44,875 nt of DNA, from positions 1 to 44,875 of the forward strand of contig CANQCI010000010.1 of the NCBI GenBank assembly GCA_947589675.1. Direction: 5' to 3'. How positions within the stretch are numbered: position 1 is the first letter of the stretch; each line of letters opens with the position of its first letter. Below are positions 15,898 to 25,178 of the stretch, in pieces. Source of the stretch: an uncultured Bacilli bacterium (GTDB lineage: Bacteria > Bacillota_I > Bacilli_A > RF39 > UBA660). Both the position numbers and the translations under genes were made by a program. The notes under the pieces were generated by a model, which was given only the letters and a program-made list of their open reading frames with translations, was not told the origin of the DNA and did not search any database.

Positions 15898-16488
15898 TTA
15901 TTTTTTAATTTGGTTTTCTTTTAAAGAATAGATTATGATTAAAAGAAGGGAACATAAAAATCCTGCGATAGTATCGGAAAAATAATGAACACCTAGATAA
16001 ATACGACTAACCATAATTAATAAAACCATTAGAAAAAGGGGGATTTCCCTTTTTAAGGAACGCTTCCCCTCTTTATTTAGATAATAAAGAAGTATCATGA
16101 CTAAGGAAGCACTTGCCATCGTGTGTCCACTGGGATAACTATAGCTTTTTTCTATAACTAAAGGTAAAATGTTTGGCCTAGGTCTTGCCACTAATAGCTT
16201 AATAATATTATTTATAATAGTTGATGCTATCATAAATAAGACGATTCCCCTTCCCTTAGCATCACCTTTAAATAACCAAAATAAGAAAATAGTTATAAAA
16301 ACCAGGAAATAAACACTTCCAAAGAACGTAATAAATTTCATTACTTTAGTTAAATTAGGATTAATAAAATAACTAATTTTTTGATAAATAAAGTTATCAA
16401 GGGCTAAGATTGAACCATTAATAACCAGTACTGTTAGAATTATAAAACTAATAAAAATAATTATACCTATAATATGTTTCTTTTGCAA
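15898..16488 (-). CDS. PAP2-family membrane phosphatase
   Basis: A 196-residue protein with about six membrane helices and the complete PAP2 signature: a lysine and RPRP near 98-105, PSGH at 119-122, and SRIYLGVHYFSD at 161-172 (Arg, His, Asp). These enzymes dephosphorylate membrane lipid phosphates; small bacterial members act on phosphatidate, phosphatidylglycerol phosphate or undecaprenyl diphosphate at the outer face. The exact substrate cannot be told. Ends convergently with the gene at 14748. Confidence 0.93.
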   Translation of the reverse strand: MQKKHIIGIIIFISFIILTVLVINGSILALDNFIYQKISYFINPNLTKVMKFITFFGSVYFLVFITIFLFWLFKGDAKGRGIVLFMIASTIINNIIKLLVARPRPNILPLVIEKSYSYPSGHTMASASLVMILLYYLNKEGKRSLKREIPLFLMVLLIMVSRIYLGVHYFSDTIAGFLCSLLLIIIYSLKENQIKK

Positions 16489-16530
16489 AATAAATCCCCT
16501 TTCCTTTTATAAAAAATAAATAGGTCTAAC

Positions 16531-17343
16531 CTATTTACTTTCTGTTTCTACCCAATAATAAGTACCATTTTGACTTTTCTTAAAGGTATGTTCATATACT
16601 GTACCATACTTTTTTAAAAACTTATAATCTATTTTGTCTTTATTTGTTATTTTACTACATTCATCATTTTCTAAATCATTAGCATAATCTTGATAACATT
16701 TATCATTTTCAATCTTTAAAAAATAATCAGTAATTTTAATAATATCATCTTTTTGGATAGCTTTTTTAATATTTCGATAAGTTTTAGGTACACTACCAAC
16801 TGTCACTGTATAAGTTTCGGATAAACCACAGTAGTAATATTCACCATCAGGATAACAAATATTACTATTATTAATTTGAATTGCTTCATAATTTTTTATA
16901 TCTTGATTGTAAATTTGTTGGTATCTTTTTAAAACTTCTTCTTTATTAAGTCGATAAACACTACAAACTTCATCTTCATAGTTGTCAGTGGCAAAAACAA
17001 TTTGTTCACTATCCCCAATTTGACAAACATTATTTTTCTTCTTTTTATCAATTTGGATTAACTTAGCTTGATCACTTAAATAAAGAGAAGCTAAAGCATT
17101 ACATAATTTTTTTGGCTCATCTAAATCAGCATATGTCGTCTTCCCTTTTTGATAAGTCATTAAGCCATCACAATAGGTTAAATCATTTTCCCCTAAGTAA
17201 CTATATAAATCAATAATTAATTTATCATTTACTTTAATTTGTTTACCATTAATGAAAGTATTTATCGTTAATAATAACAAACTAAAAATAATAATAGCAA
17301 CAATATAAATAATTATTTTTAAGATAATAGGTTTATTTTTCAT
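16531..17343 (-). CDS. Single-pass membrane protein, paralogue of the protein at 959-1711
   Basis: The protein has 270 residues, an N-terminal membrane helix (about 6-27) and an extracytoplasmic domain rich in Cys (at least eight, e.g. NICYPDGEYYYCG). The C-terminal TFKKSQNGTYYWVET and internal MTYQKGKTTYADLDEPKKLC have counterparts in the 959-1711 protein. Starts 8 bases after the HTH gene stops, so the two are one operon. No function known. Confidence 0.85.
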   Translation of the reverse strand: MKNKPIILKIIIYIVAIIIFSLLLLTINTFINGKQIKVNDKLIIDLYSYLGENDLTYCDGLMTYQKGKTTYADLDEPKKLCNALASLYLSDQAKLIQIDKKKKNNVCQIGDSEQIVFATDNYEDEVCSVYRLNKEEVLKRYQQIYNQDIKNYEAIQINNSNICYPDGEYYYCGLSETYTVTVGSVPKTYRNIKKAIQKDDIIKITDYFLKIENDKCYQDYANDLENDECSKITNKDKIDYKFLKKYGTVYEHTFKKSQNGTYYWVETESK

Positions 17344-17351
17344 ATTAATTA

Positions 17352-18125
17352 TTATACTTTACGAGATTGGATTTCGGCAATCTTTTCAAATACTTCGGTG
17401 GCATTACTAGAATTAATATCCATATAACCAAGTTCTCTTAAGGCTTGAATTTTAATAGTATTTAATTGTTGAGTTCGACTCATTTTTTCTTCATTCTTTT
17501 GTTCTATTTCCATAATAAAACGTTTATGACTTTCCGCTAATTTACTTTTGCTTGCTCCCCCATTATTATAAAGAGTTAAAGCGGAATATAATATTCCTTC
17601 AAAAATAAATTGTTTATCTTCATCAAAAACATATTCTTCGGGTTTAATAAAACCATTAGTTTTGGCCATATATCCTAAGATATATTTGATTTCGGGAACA
17701 TTTTCCATAGATTGCAATAAATAATATAAATATCTTATGGCATCAGGAGCTGTTTCATCATCTTCATCTAAAAGTTTTTCTTTTAATAAAAAACTTATAT
17801 CACTTAGAAGTGTCCGATTATCTTTACTTAACCCATTCAAATCTAAGAAATTTTCGACATCCGCGGAGTTTTTAACCGCTAAATTAAGTCTTTTTTCGAC
17901 TTCCATTAAATAAGAAGTATTAACAATAATATTGCCTATTTCTTCTTCACTACCATCTTTAATATCTAAAAGTTGGAGTAATAAAACCTTTTTTTCTTTA
18001 GGCCATTTGTCTAAACTGTCAAGCACTAAGTAATTGTACACCATTTGGCGACTTACGCCTAAATACTTGGCTAATTTAACTTTGGAAATGCCTAATTCCT
18101 GTAATAAATCATTTAATCTGTCCAT
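17352..18125 (-). CDS. HTH-domain protein with unknown C-terminal domain
   Basis: The protein has 257 residues. Residues about 10-33 (LGISKVKLAKYLGVSRQMVYNYL) form a clear helix-turn-helix. The rest is alpha-helical, with an acidic stretch (LDEDDETAPDA), and matches no family I know. It lies directly upstream of the membrane paralogue at 16531-17343 in the same operon, so it may control that unit. Confidence 0.8.
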   Translation of the reverse strand: MDRLNDLLQELGISKVKLAKYLGVSRQMVYNYLVLDSLDKWPKEKKVLLLQLLDIKDGSEEEIGNIIVNTSYLMEVEKRLNLAVKNSADVENFLDLNGLSKDNRTLLSDISFLLKEKLLDEDDETAPDAIRYLYYLLQSMENVPEIKYILGYMAKTNGFIKPEEYVFDEDKQFIFEGILYSALTLYNNGGASKSKLAESHKRFIMEIEQKNEEKMSRTQQLNTIKIQALRELGYMDINSSNATEVFEKIAEIQSRKV

Positions 18126-18195
18126 TTTTATTCACTACCATTCCTTCACTTTTACATTTTAATTATACATAACTTAACATTTAAAATCAAGCTAA

Positions 18196-19305
18196 TTATT
18201 GTAAATACCATAAATTCTCATTATTTTTTTTGACACTCTTAATAAAGCCACAACCTAAGCATTCACTTCCAAGATATAACACACAAGCTTGCCCAGGGGT
18301 AACACTCTTTACTTTTTCGGGATATTTAACAATAATATCGCCATTTTCTAAATACGTTAAATTAACCGCATGATCTTTATCTCGATACCGAAATTTTGCG
18401 GTGCAAAAAGTGGGACGAATGGGACTAATAAAATTAACATTTTCAATTACACATTCATCACTTAATAAATATTCATTATCTTCACCAAAAGCTACATATA
18501 AAATGTTTTCTTTAACATTCTTCCCACAAACATAATGACGATTTAAATTGCCACTGATGCCCACATGCCGTCTTTGCCCTATTGTATAATTCATTAATCC
18601 CTCATGGGTACCAATTACTTTTTTACTTTTGACATCGACTATATCCCCAGGATTAGGTTTTAGGTAATTAGCGAGGAACTTTTGAAAATTTCGTTCACCA
18701 ATAAAACAAATTCCCGTGGAGTCTTTTTTCGAAGCGACATTTAAATTGTTTTCAAGAGCCATCTTTCGCACTTCTGGTTTAGTATAATCACCTAAAGGAA
18801 ATAAAACTTTGCGAAACATTTCTTTATTAACATCGGCTAAAAAATAAGTTTGATCTTTATTAACATCTTTAGCCCTTTTTAAAAGCCCATTTTCTAATTT
18901 AGCATAATGCCCCGTGGCAATATAATCTGCTCCTAGTTCTTCGGCCTTTTTAATAAATAAATCAAATTTAATAAATTTATTACATAACATATCGGGATTA
19001 GGTGTATGTCCTTTTTTTAATTCTTCTAAAAAATATGTAAAAACATAATCCCAATATTCTTTAATAAAATCAACCCGGTGAAGTTTAATTCCTAAGATAT
19101 CACATAATTTCACGGCATCATTATAATCTTTTTCCTGAGGACAAATATCCGTAATGTCATTAGGATTACCTAAAATATCATTATTAATATTACTATCCCA
19201 ATTCCGCATAAATAATCCCTCAACAACATACCCTTGTTCTTTAAGTAACAAAGCACTAACCGCTGAGTCTACGCCTCCACTGATGCCCACGATAACTTTT
19301 TCCAT
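18196..19305 (-). CDS. mnmA: tRNA-specific 2-thiouridylase
   Basis: The protein has 369 residues. SGGVDSA at about 8-14 is the PP-loop ATP-binding motif; LCNKF holds the first catalytic Cys and STGICFIGE the second, with GQRRHVGISG after. It adds sulfur to U34 of Lys, Glu and Gln tRNAs. I start at the ATG at 19305, as GTGAT (19314-19310) is the Shine-Dalgarno variant; the GTG at 19314 is an unlikely start. No IscS gene adjoins it. Confidence 0.96.
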   Translation of the reverse strand: MEKVIVGISGGVDSAVSALLLKEQGYVVEGLFMRNWDSNINNDILGNPNDITDICPQEKDYNDAVKLCDILGIKLHRVDFIKEYWDYVFTYFLEELKKGHTPNPDMLCNKFIKFDLFIKKAEELGADYIATGHYAKLENGLLKRAKDVNKDQTYFLADVNKEMFRKVLFPLGDYTKPEVRKMALENNLNVASKKDSTGICFIGERNFQKFLANYLKPNPGDIVDVKSKKVIGTHEGLMNYTIGQRRHVGISGNLNRHYVCGKNVKENILYVAFGEDNEYLLSDECVIENVNFISPIRPTFCTAKFRYRDKDHAVNLTYLENGDIIVKYPEKVKSVTPGQACVLYLGSECLGCGFIKSVKKNNENLWYLQ

Positions 19306-19328
19306 ATAAATCACTACTTAAGTATAAC

Positions 19329-19907
19329 TTAATTTATTAAAAATTTAAAGATATTTAGCATATTTCCTCCGAGAAAATAAATGAATATATCACTAATTAT
19401 AATAAAACTTAAAAAGACTAAGCTTTTCTTAACCGTTATTTCTAATTTATCTTTACGATAATTTTTATTCTTTAAATAACCCCAGAAACAATTTTCGCCA
19501 ATCCGAAATAAATAAGTAAAATAAAAGAAAGACCAAAATAAAAATAAACCTTTGGTAATGATAATATATATTAAACTAAATAAATACCCTTTTAAACCAA
19601 AGATACTTCCTAAAGAAGCAATAATAAAACCTAAAGAAAAACCATTATAAAATATATAAAATAAATAAATGGGCATTCCCAAGATAAAAAAGGAGATAAC
19701 TAAGAATAAAGAAAGGACTAAAATATGGGAAAATATATAATTAATTTTAATATTTTTTAAATTAATTAACCATTCATTAATATTAGTTAATACAATTTCT
19801 TTATTAGCTTCATCTATACTATTTAAAAAAGAAAACCCCATTATTAAACCAATTAATAAAATGATACTAAATAATATTAAATACTTTTTCCGAGAGCTTG
19901 TCCACAC
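19329..19907 (-). CDS. SpoIIM/DUF95-type membrane protein
   Basis: The protein has 192 residues and five or so membrane helices; the IYLFYIFYNGFSLGFIIA region matches the core of SpoIIM-like proteins. In spore formers SpoIIM assists septal peptidoglycan hydrolysis with SpoIID/SpoIIP. No other sporulation gene is seen here, so it may be a remnant or a general DUF95 protein. I choose GTG at 19907, as AGGTGAT lies just upstream; a GTG at 19916 sits inside that ribosome binding site. Confidence 0.7.
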   Translation of the reverse strand: MWTSSRKKYLILFSIILLIGLIMGFSFLNSIDEANKEIVLTNINEWLINLKNIKINYIFSHILVLSLFLVISFFILGMPIYLFYIFYNGFSLGFIIASLGSIFGLKGYLFSLIYIIITKGLFLFWSFFYFTYLFRIGENCFWGYLKNKNYRKDKLEITVKKSLVFLSFIIISDIFIYFLGGNMLNIFKFLIN

Positions 19908-19990
19908 ATTTATCACCTATCTAATCTTATTGAAATATCCCTTAAAATATGATAAATTATTAATAACGAATTTGAAAAGTGGTGATTTAA

Positions 19991-20083
19991 GTGAATAAAA
20001 AAGTTCAAAAAATTGTGGCATGGATGATGCTTTTAGTAATGGTGGCAAGCTTTGTGGCTGGGTTAATAGTTTATATATTATAA
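19991..20083 (+). CDS. Small single-pass membrane protein (30 aa, DUF4044-like)
   Basis: GTG at 19991 follows GGTGAT (19981-19986). The 30-codon product begins MNKKVQKIVAWMM and is followed by a hydrophobic helix ending VYIL. The layout of a KK(V)QK head, then one membrane helix, resembles DUF4044, a tiny family of Bacilli. It is followed within 10 bases by a strong terminator at 20082-20120, supporting a real transcription unit. Function unknown. Confidence 0.75.
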   Translation: MNKKVQKIVAWMMLLVMVASFVAGLIVYIL

Positions 20084-20120
20084 AAAAGGCTTTTATTCAA
20101 AACTGAATAAGCCTTTTTTT
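20082..20120. terminator. Strong bidirectional terminator
   Basis: AAAAAAGGCTT...TTATTCA pairs with TGAATAA-GCCTTTTTT, with A- and T-runs on both sides. It separates the 30-aa gene from the prepilin peptidase gene. Confidence 0.9.
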
Positions 20121-20877
20121 AAAAACGAAATAAAAAATCAAATAGAAGTTCAAACTTCGGGGCTAACATAAAGACGATGAGCATAGCTCCCACTAAAAAA
20201 GGTCCATAGGGAACTTCATTATTTTTTATTAAATATAAGCTTGCGACTGAATATGGTAAAGCTAAAAAAGTAGAAAGAATTAACACAATCAAGCCTAAGC
20301 GAAAATCTAAAAGTAAACCAATTACAAAGGAAAGCTTAATATCTCCCCCACCTAAAGCATCTCGCTTAAACATAAACTTTCCGAGTTGTTGCACTAAAAG
20401 CATAATTACAAATAAACAAATACCACATAAAATGCTATATAAAGTTGGTTTTAAACCTAAATAAATTAGTTTTAAATTAATTATAAAGACACTAGAAACT
20501 ATTAAAGGACTATCTAAAATAATCATATATTTAAAATCACTAATATAAATTATGATTGTTAAAGAGACAATAATTAAATTGATTAAAAAATTATAACCAA
20601 AACCAAAATATAGATAACTAGCTAAAAACATAGTACCAGTTATAAGTTCGACAATGAGGTGTAAAGGATCAATTTTTTGCTGACAAAAACTACATTTACC
20701 GCCCTGAATTATATAAGAAAAGACCGGAATTAAATTATACCATTTTAAATCTTTATGACAATTATCACAATGGCTTCTTGAAAATAAGACATCTTCTCCT
20801 TTCGGAAGCCGAGTTGCAATAACTAAGTAAAATGAGCCTAAAATACAGCCCATCATAAATACTAAAACATAAATCAT
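20119..20877 (-). CDS. Prepilin peptidase (type IV leader peptidase, PilD/ComC family)
   Basis: The protein has 252 residues. GSFYLVIATRLP at 14-25 is the N-terminal motif; two CxxC pairs (Cys37/40 and Cys62/65) are the zinc site; ISDFKYMIILD and GGGDIKL carry the two catalytic Asp of the aspartyl-protease class. It cleaves and N-methylates type IV pilin-like precursors. Starts 9 bases after the secretion-F gene, with AGGTGG upstream, so the two form one unit. Confidence 0.93.
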   Translation of the reverse strand: MIYVLVFMMGCILGSFYLVIATRLPKGEDVLFSRSHCDNCHKDLKWYNLIPVFSYIIQGGKCSFCQQKIDPLHLIVELITGTMFLASYLYFGFGYNFLINLIIVSLTIIIYISDFKYMIILDSPLIVSSVFIINLKLIYLGLKPTLYSILCGICLFVIMLLVQQLGKFMFKRDALGGGDIKLSFVIGLLLDFRLGLIVLILSTFLALPYSVASLYLIKNNEVPYGPFLVGAMLIVFMLAPKFELLFDFLFRF

Positions 20878-20885
20878 TTTGCCAC

Positions 20886-22493
20886 CTAAACATTTACTTG
20901 TTCATAAATAGAGAACATTGGTACAATTACAGCAATAATGATTATCCCAACTATTAAAGCTAGAAAGGAAATCATAACTGGTTCAATAAATGATTTTAAA
21001 TTACTAACTAAGTTTTTATGCATGCCGCGATAATAATCACTGACCTTTTGCATCATTTCGCCGAGTTCCCCCGTTGATTCTCCGGTAACAATCATGTAGT
21101 AAGCCACATCTGGAATCGCCCAGTGGTCTTTGAAGGCTTCACTAATTTTTTCCCCTTTAACAATATTATTAATAGTTTTATAAAGAATAGATTTATATAC
21201 TTCATTGGAAGTTATACGACTTAAAATATCCATACTATCGGTGATAAAGACATTATTTTTTAATAAAGAGGAAAAGGTTTTGGAAAAAATAGTTAATTCA
21301 TTATAAATAATAATATTTTTAACTACCGGAATGTGCATTAACAGGACTTGAAAACTAGTCCGAAAGGCTTTAACTGATTTATAAGCTACTACTACTGAGG
21401 TAATCCCAATGCCCACGGTTACAATCATTAATAGCCAATAAGCTTTAATAAAATCACTGACATCAACAATTATTTTAGTAAGCCCCGTAATTTCGGTGCC
21501 ATTTGAAGCATAAATTCCGGTAAACTGTGGAACCACAAAGGTTAAAATAAAGATAATAACTGCTGTAGCAAAAATCGTAATAATCGCCGGATAAGTAATT
21601 GCACTTATCATTTGTTTTTTAGTTTCATCGATTTCCGTATAATAATTAGCCATATCATCTAAAGTTTCAATTAAGGTTCCACTGGCCTCAGCTGCTTTAA
21701 TCATGTTAATTAATAAAGCTGGAAACATATTTCCCTGTTTTTCCATTGATCTGGAAAAAGATTCACCTAAAACCAGTTCATAAGACATGGATGAAAAAGC
21801 TTGACTTCTAGTTTTACTTCCCTTCATTTGGGTATTTAAAATTTTAATTGCTTCATTTAATTTTAATCCTGCCTTTAAATAGGTAGATAATTGGGTCAAC
21901 CAGAAAATTAAATCTTTAGTTGACATGGTTTTACTACCTAAAATAGAAGTATCTTTATAAGCAAAATCAATAAATGGCGAAGTTTTAATAACATAAACTT
22001 CATAACCTTCATTTAATAAATAGGCATTTATATCTAGTTTTGACAACCCAGACATTGTTCCTGTCGTAATTTTTCCACTTGGTTCTTTTATTTTAAACCA
22101 ATAAATATGGGGATTGGTACTTCTAGAAGCACCGGCATTTTGCAAATCAATAACTAATTGTTGTTTTTCTTTTTCTAATTTAGCAAGGGTTGCTTTACTA
22201 TATTTATAAACTTTTTCTTTTTTCTTTTTTCTTTTAGTCATTTCATAGATGAGTTCTCCCTCTTCTAGGACGTTATCTTTCATGGTGGTACTTCGATAAG
22301 CTTTATCAGCTTGATAACTTACAGAATTAAATAATTGAGCCCATAGTTCAAAGCACATAAATTTAATCCCTGTATAAGTATATCCAACAATAGCAACAAT
22401 CGTTAAAAAAGGAGCCTTAAAAAGTTCTTCAAATTTATTAACTTCTGGTTCTTTACTTGCTTGAGGATTATTTTTATTAACTGCTTGATTCAT
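20886..22493 (-). CDS. Type II secretion/type IV pilus inner-membrane F protein (PilC/GspF/ComGB-like)
   Basis: The protein has 535 residues from the ATG at 22493 behind GGGAGGT; a GTG one codon upstream is too close. Two T2SSF modules sit at about 190-315 and 395-520, each with GESxS-like motifs (GESFSRSM and TGESTGELGEMM) and membrane helices. The N-terminal 180 residues, with one hydrophobic stretch (about 32-52), are an extension not usual for PilC. The partner ATPase and pilins are not in the window. Confidence 0.9.
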   Translation of the reverse strand: MNQAVNKNNPQASKEPEVNKFEELFKAPFLTIVAIVGYTYTGIKFMCFELWAQLFNSVSYQADKAYRSTTMKDNVLEEGELIYEMTKRKKKKEKVYKYSKATLAKLEKEKQQLVIDLQNAGASRSTNPHIYWFKIKEPSGKITTGTMSGLSKLDINAYLLNEGYEVYVIKTSPFIDFAYKDTSILGSKTMSTKDLIFWLTQLSTYLKAGLKLNEAIKILNTQMKGSKTRSQAFSSMSYELVLGESFSRSMEKQGNMFPALLINMIKAAEASGTLIETLDDMANYYTEIDETKKQMISAITYPAIITIFATAVIIFILTFVVPQFTGIYASNGTEITGLTKIIVDVSDFIKAYWLLMIVTVGIGITSVVVAYKSVKAFRTSFQVLLMHIPVVKNIIIYNELTIFSKTFSSLLKNNVFITDSMDILSRITSNEVYKSILYKTINNIVKGEKISEAFKDHWAIPDVAYYMIVTGESTGELGEMMQKVSDYYRGMHKNLVSNLKSFIEPVMISFLALIVGIIIIAVIVPMFSIYEQVNV

Positions 22494-22521
22494 CACTTTA
22501 CCTCCCTATTTTACTATTAAT

Positions 22522-22550
22522 AGTATAGCAAATATCTTCATTATTCGCAA
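22522..22550 (-). promoter_or_regulatory. Promoter of the pilus/secretion pair
   Basis: On the minus strand, TTGCGA (22550-22545), 17 bases and TATACT (22527-22522). It gives the F-protein/prepilin peptidase pair its own start, separate from the Bat operon. Confidence 0.65.
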
Positions 22551-22570
22551 TGAAATTATCATATTTACTA

Positions 22571-23221
22571 TCACCAAGTTTTCCCGTCATAATAAGTATA
22601 ATTATCAGCTTCTTTCGAGTAATTTAAATCATCTGTCCTTTGTTCTAAGGATTCTTGTTGCCGTTTTTTTAATTCTTCTTCATAATTTTTAGATGGCGTA
22701 TCATTATTATCTTCTTCTTTATTACTTGCATTACTCTCATCATTATTACTATCTTTAAATTTTTCTTCTAATTTTTTAATTTCTTCTTCCAAATTTTCGG
22801 CTTCCTCAGATTTACCCTCATCCCCATCCTCAGTCGCACATTCATCCTCATATAAAACATTCTTCGCAGTATTTAATAAATTTAAATCAGGATTATTTTC
22901 ATCAAATTTCCCTAAATAACTTAAAGCCAAATTAATTCTCACTTGGCAAACACGCCTAACTGGGGGTTTTAATTCTAAAGATTTTTGATATTGATCTATG
23001 GCTTGCGAGAAATTTTTTAACTGATAGTTAAGATTGCCATGATTATAATAAACAATATAAGGTTCTGATAGATTTAAAAAATATAAAATCTTAATTAAAT
23101 TTTGGTCATAATTTCCCTCATTATAATCATTAATAATTTTATTATTAACAAAATAACTAACGGAAAATTTAATAAATATTAATGAAAATACTAAAATTAA
23201 AACCATCATAACTTTTTTCAT
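22571..23221 (-). CDS. TPR protein, BatC-like
   Basis: The protein has 216 residues: an N-terminal membrane helix or signal (about 4-24), two tetratricopeptide repeats (about 50-125, YYNHGNLNYQLKNFSQAIDQY), then a long acidic, Asn/Glu/Lys-rich, probably disordered tail. It overlaps the stop of the upstream VWA gene (ATGA), as expected for the terminal gene of a Bat-type operon. Last of six coupled genes starting at the MoxR ATPase. Confidence 0.8.
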   Translation of the reverse strand: MKKVMMVLILVFSLIFIKFSVSYFVNNKIINDYNEGNYDQNLIKILYFLNLSEPYIVYYNHGNLNYQLKNFSQAIDQYQKSLELKPPVRRVCQVRINLALSYLGKFDENNPDLNLLNTAKNVLYEDECATEDGDEGKSEEAENLEEEIKKLEEKFKDSNNDESNASNKEEDNNDTPSKNYEEELKKRQQESLEQRTDDLNYSKEADNYTYYDGKTW

Positions 23222-24171
23222 AGACTTCTCCTTTTATATTCTTTATATAATAAAACTAAAATAACTAATAAAGGAGGAATTAATATATAGTAAGTATCGG
23301 TATAATTACTAGCAATTTTTTTCGCATTATCACCATTTTTAGATTGGGATAAAACTTGTTTTATTTTGGCATGAATACTACTAGCATTTGTTATATGAAC
23401 ATAGTCAATATTTATATCTTTGGCAATTTGCTTTAAATTATTTTCATCAATTTTAGATATGGCTGTTTTATATGGCCAACTCGAAGTATCTTCTAAAACT
23501 AAAGTCTTTTCCGTGTAATCATCATTATAATGCATAATTCCCCCTTGGGTTGTGCCATAGCCTAGTACCACCCCATCCGAAACATATTTACTAAGTTCCT
23601 TAAAAGATTGTAATTTTGAATCATCGGTTATCTCGCCATCACTAAAAAAGAAAAGAATTTTTTGCCTTTTTTCATCCTTATTATTACGATTTAAAACTTT
23701 GGTAATATCATTAATCGGGGTATTTAAAGATGAACCTCGAGCATAAAACGTAGCTAAGGGTTTTAAGACCGCAATCGCACTAGCAACCATATCCGCATCA
23801 TATGTAAAGGGGGCAACAACTTGCGAAGTATTATTAAATGTTATAAGAGCAAAACGGGCTCCAGCCAGATTATCGATTATATAGTTACAATCTTGTTTTA
23901 CCGCTTCCATTCTCGGTTTTTTATTATTTCCGTAATCCTCCGCATACATACTTATGGTATTATCTATAACAAATAAAACGTCTAAATCATTAGTTAACAC
24001 GTTAGTTTCCCCACTCGGGATCATGATTCGTAAATTAATTAAAAATAGAATTATAATAAGACCTAATTCGTAAAAATATTTTTTACTTTTTTGGGGTTTA
24101 CCAAGAATAATGATTAGTATCACTGAAATAAGGCTCATGAGCCACCCAGGAATCATCGGAGCTATTTTCAT
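23218..24171 (-). CDS. VWA-domain membrane protein, BatB-like
   Basis: The protein has 317 residues. A membrane segment near the N-terminus (about 10-50) and one at the C-terminus (about 292-310) flank a von Willebrand factor A domain with a MIDAS-like DNTIS motif (about 85-92; Thr where Ser is usual), ITFNNTS and FSDGEI. Overlaps its neighbours by 4 bases on both sides. In Bacteroides and Leptospira the equivalent Bat proteins help tolerance of oxygen or stress; the role here is inferred from order. Confidence 0.85.
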   Translation of the reverse strand: MKIAPMIPGWLMSLISVILIIILGKPQKSKKYFYELGLIIILFLINLRIMIPSGETNVLTNDLDVLFVIDNTISMYAEDYGNNKKPRMEAVKQDCNYIIDNLAGARFALITFNNTSQVVAPFTYDADMVASAIAVLKPLATFYARGSSLNTPINDITKVLNRNNKDEKRQKILFFFSDGEITDDSKLQSFKELSKYVSDGVVLGYGTTQGGIMHYNDDYTEKTLVLEDTSSWPYKTAISKIDENNLKQIAKDINIDYVHITNASSIHAKIKQVLSQSKNGDNAKKIASNYTDTYYILIPPLLVILVLLYKEYKRRSL

Positions 24172-25178
24172 GGTATCACCTTCTTATTTAGAAGAATTAA
24201 ACTAATTCCCAGTAACAATAAAAGGATAAACGGAATAGTTGGGACATCAGTTTCTTTAACTTCTCCTTTTTTCTTTAGAAGAGACTTACTAGTTTTTTCA
24301 ATATCACTAACAATATTTTTAACTAAAGAAGTTTTCCCTGCATAATATTTACCCCCAGTTATTGCCACAGCATTTTCATAATCAGCTTGATCTTTTTCAT
24401 TCATCTTTTCAATCCCTATTCCATAAACTATTACCCCTTCTTTTTTACTAAGGGAAGCAGCTTCCTTTAAAGTTAAAAGAGGATCTCCAGCTAAAGAATT
24501 ATCTGTCGACATAATAATTATTTTCGTTCTATTTTTATCTTCCTTAGCAAAATTATAAACACAAGTAGCAAGCCCATCGCCAATGAGCGATGAACCTCTT
24601 TCTTCATAACCAATATCGGTTCCATTGGCAAGATAACTAGCCGTGTAAAGATAATCAGGAGTCGAAAATATATCCAAATCTTTATCCATCGTATATTGAA
24701 GCGATTTTTTCATTTCATCTAAAACATCTAGCACATACTCATAATCATCAGTTAAAGGAACTAAAGTAACTGAGGAAGTATTGAAAACCGAAATACCAAA
24801 TCTTTCCCCTTTAAGCGATTTTACAGTATCTTTCAAGTTTTCAATTAATTCTAAATTAAGTTCATCCACCGATGCCGAAACATCCATACAAAGAAAAATA
24901 TCCCGATTATATTCCTCATCACTAACATTTTTCGTGGTAAAGGGACGAGCTAGCATTATACAAGCCACAATAATACTAAGTAAACAAATTACTTTCGTAA
25001 TATTTATAAATAATTTATATTCTTTTAATTTTTTTTGAAAATAAGGTAGCTCTCTAACAAAGCTGGAATTAGCTAACTTTACCCCTGTCTTATATTTTTC
25101 TTTCTTTTTCTTAATAAATAAACAACCAATAATAATTATAAAACCCAAAATTATAGCTAAAGGATATCTTACTGCCAT
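24168..25178 (-). CDS. VWA-domain membrane protein, BatA-like
   Basis: The protein has 336 residues. N- and C-terminal membrane helices flank a von Willebrand factor A domain. The MIDAS motif DVSAS is complete (near 98-102), unlike the next gene. Its start overlaps the end of the 25169-25624 gene by 10 bases and its end overlaps the next VWA gene by 4, so translation is coupled. Two VWA proteins in tandem are typical of MoxR-linked operons. Confidence 0.87.
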   Translation of the reverse strand: MAVRYPLAIILGFIIIIGCLFIKKKKEKYKTGVKLANSSFVRELPYFQKKLKEYKLFINITKVICLLSIIVACIMLARPFTTKNVSDEEYNRDIFLCMDVSASVDELNLELIENLKDTVKSLKGERFGISVFNTSSVTLVPLTDDYEYVLDVLDEMKKSLQYTMDKDLDIFSTPDYLYTASYLANGTDIGYEERGSSLIGDGLATCVYNFAKEDKNRTKIIIMSTDNSLAGDPLLTLKEAASLSKKEGVIVYGIGIEKMNEKDQADYENAVAITGGKYYAGKTSLVKNIVSDIEKTSKSLLKKKGEVKETDVPTIPFILLLLLGISLILLNKKVIP

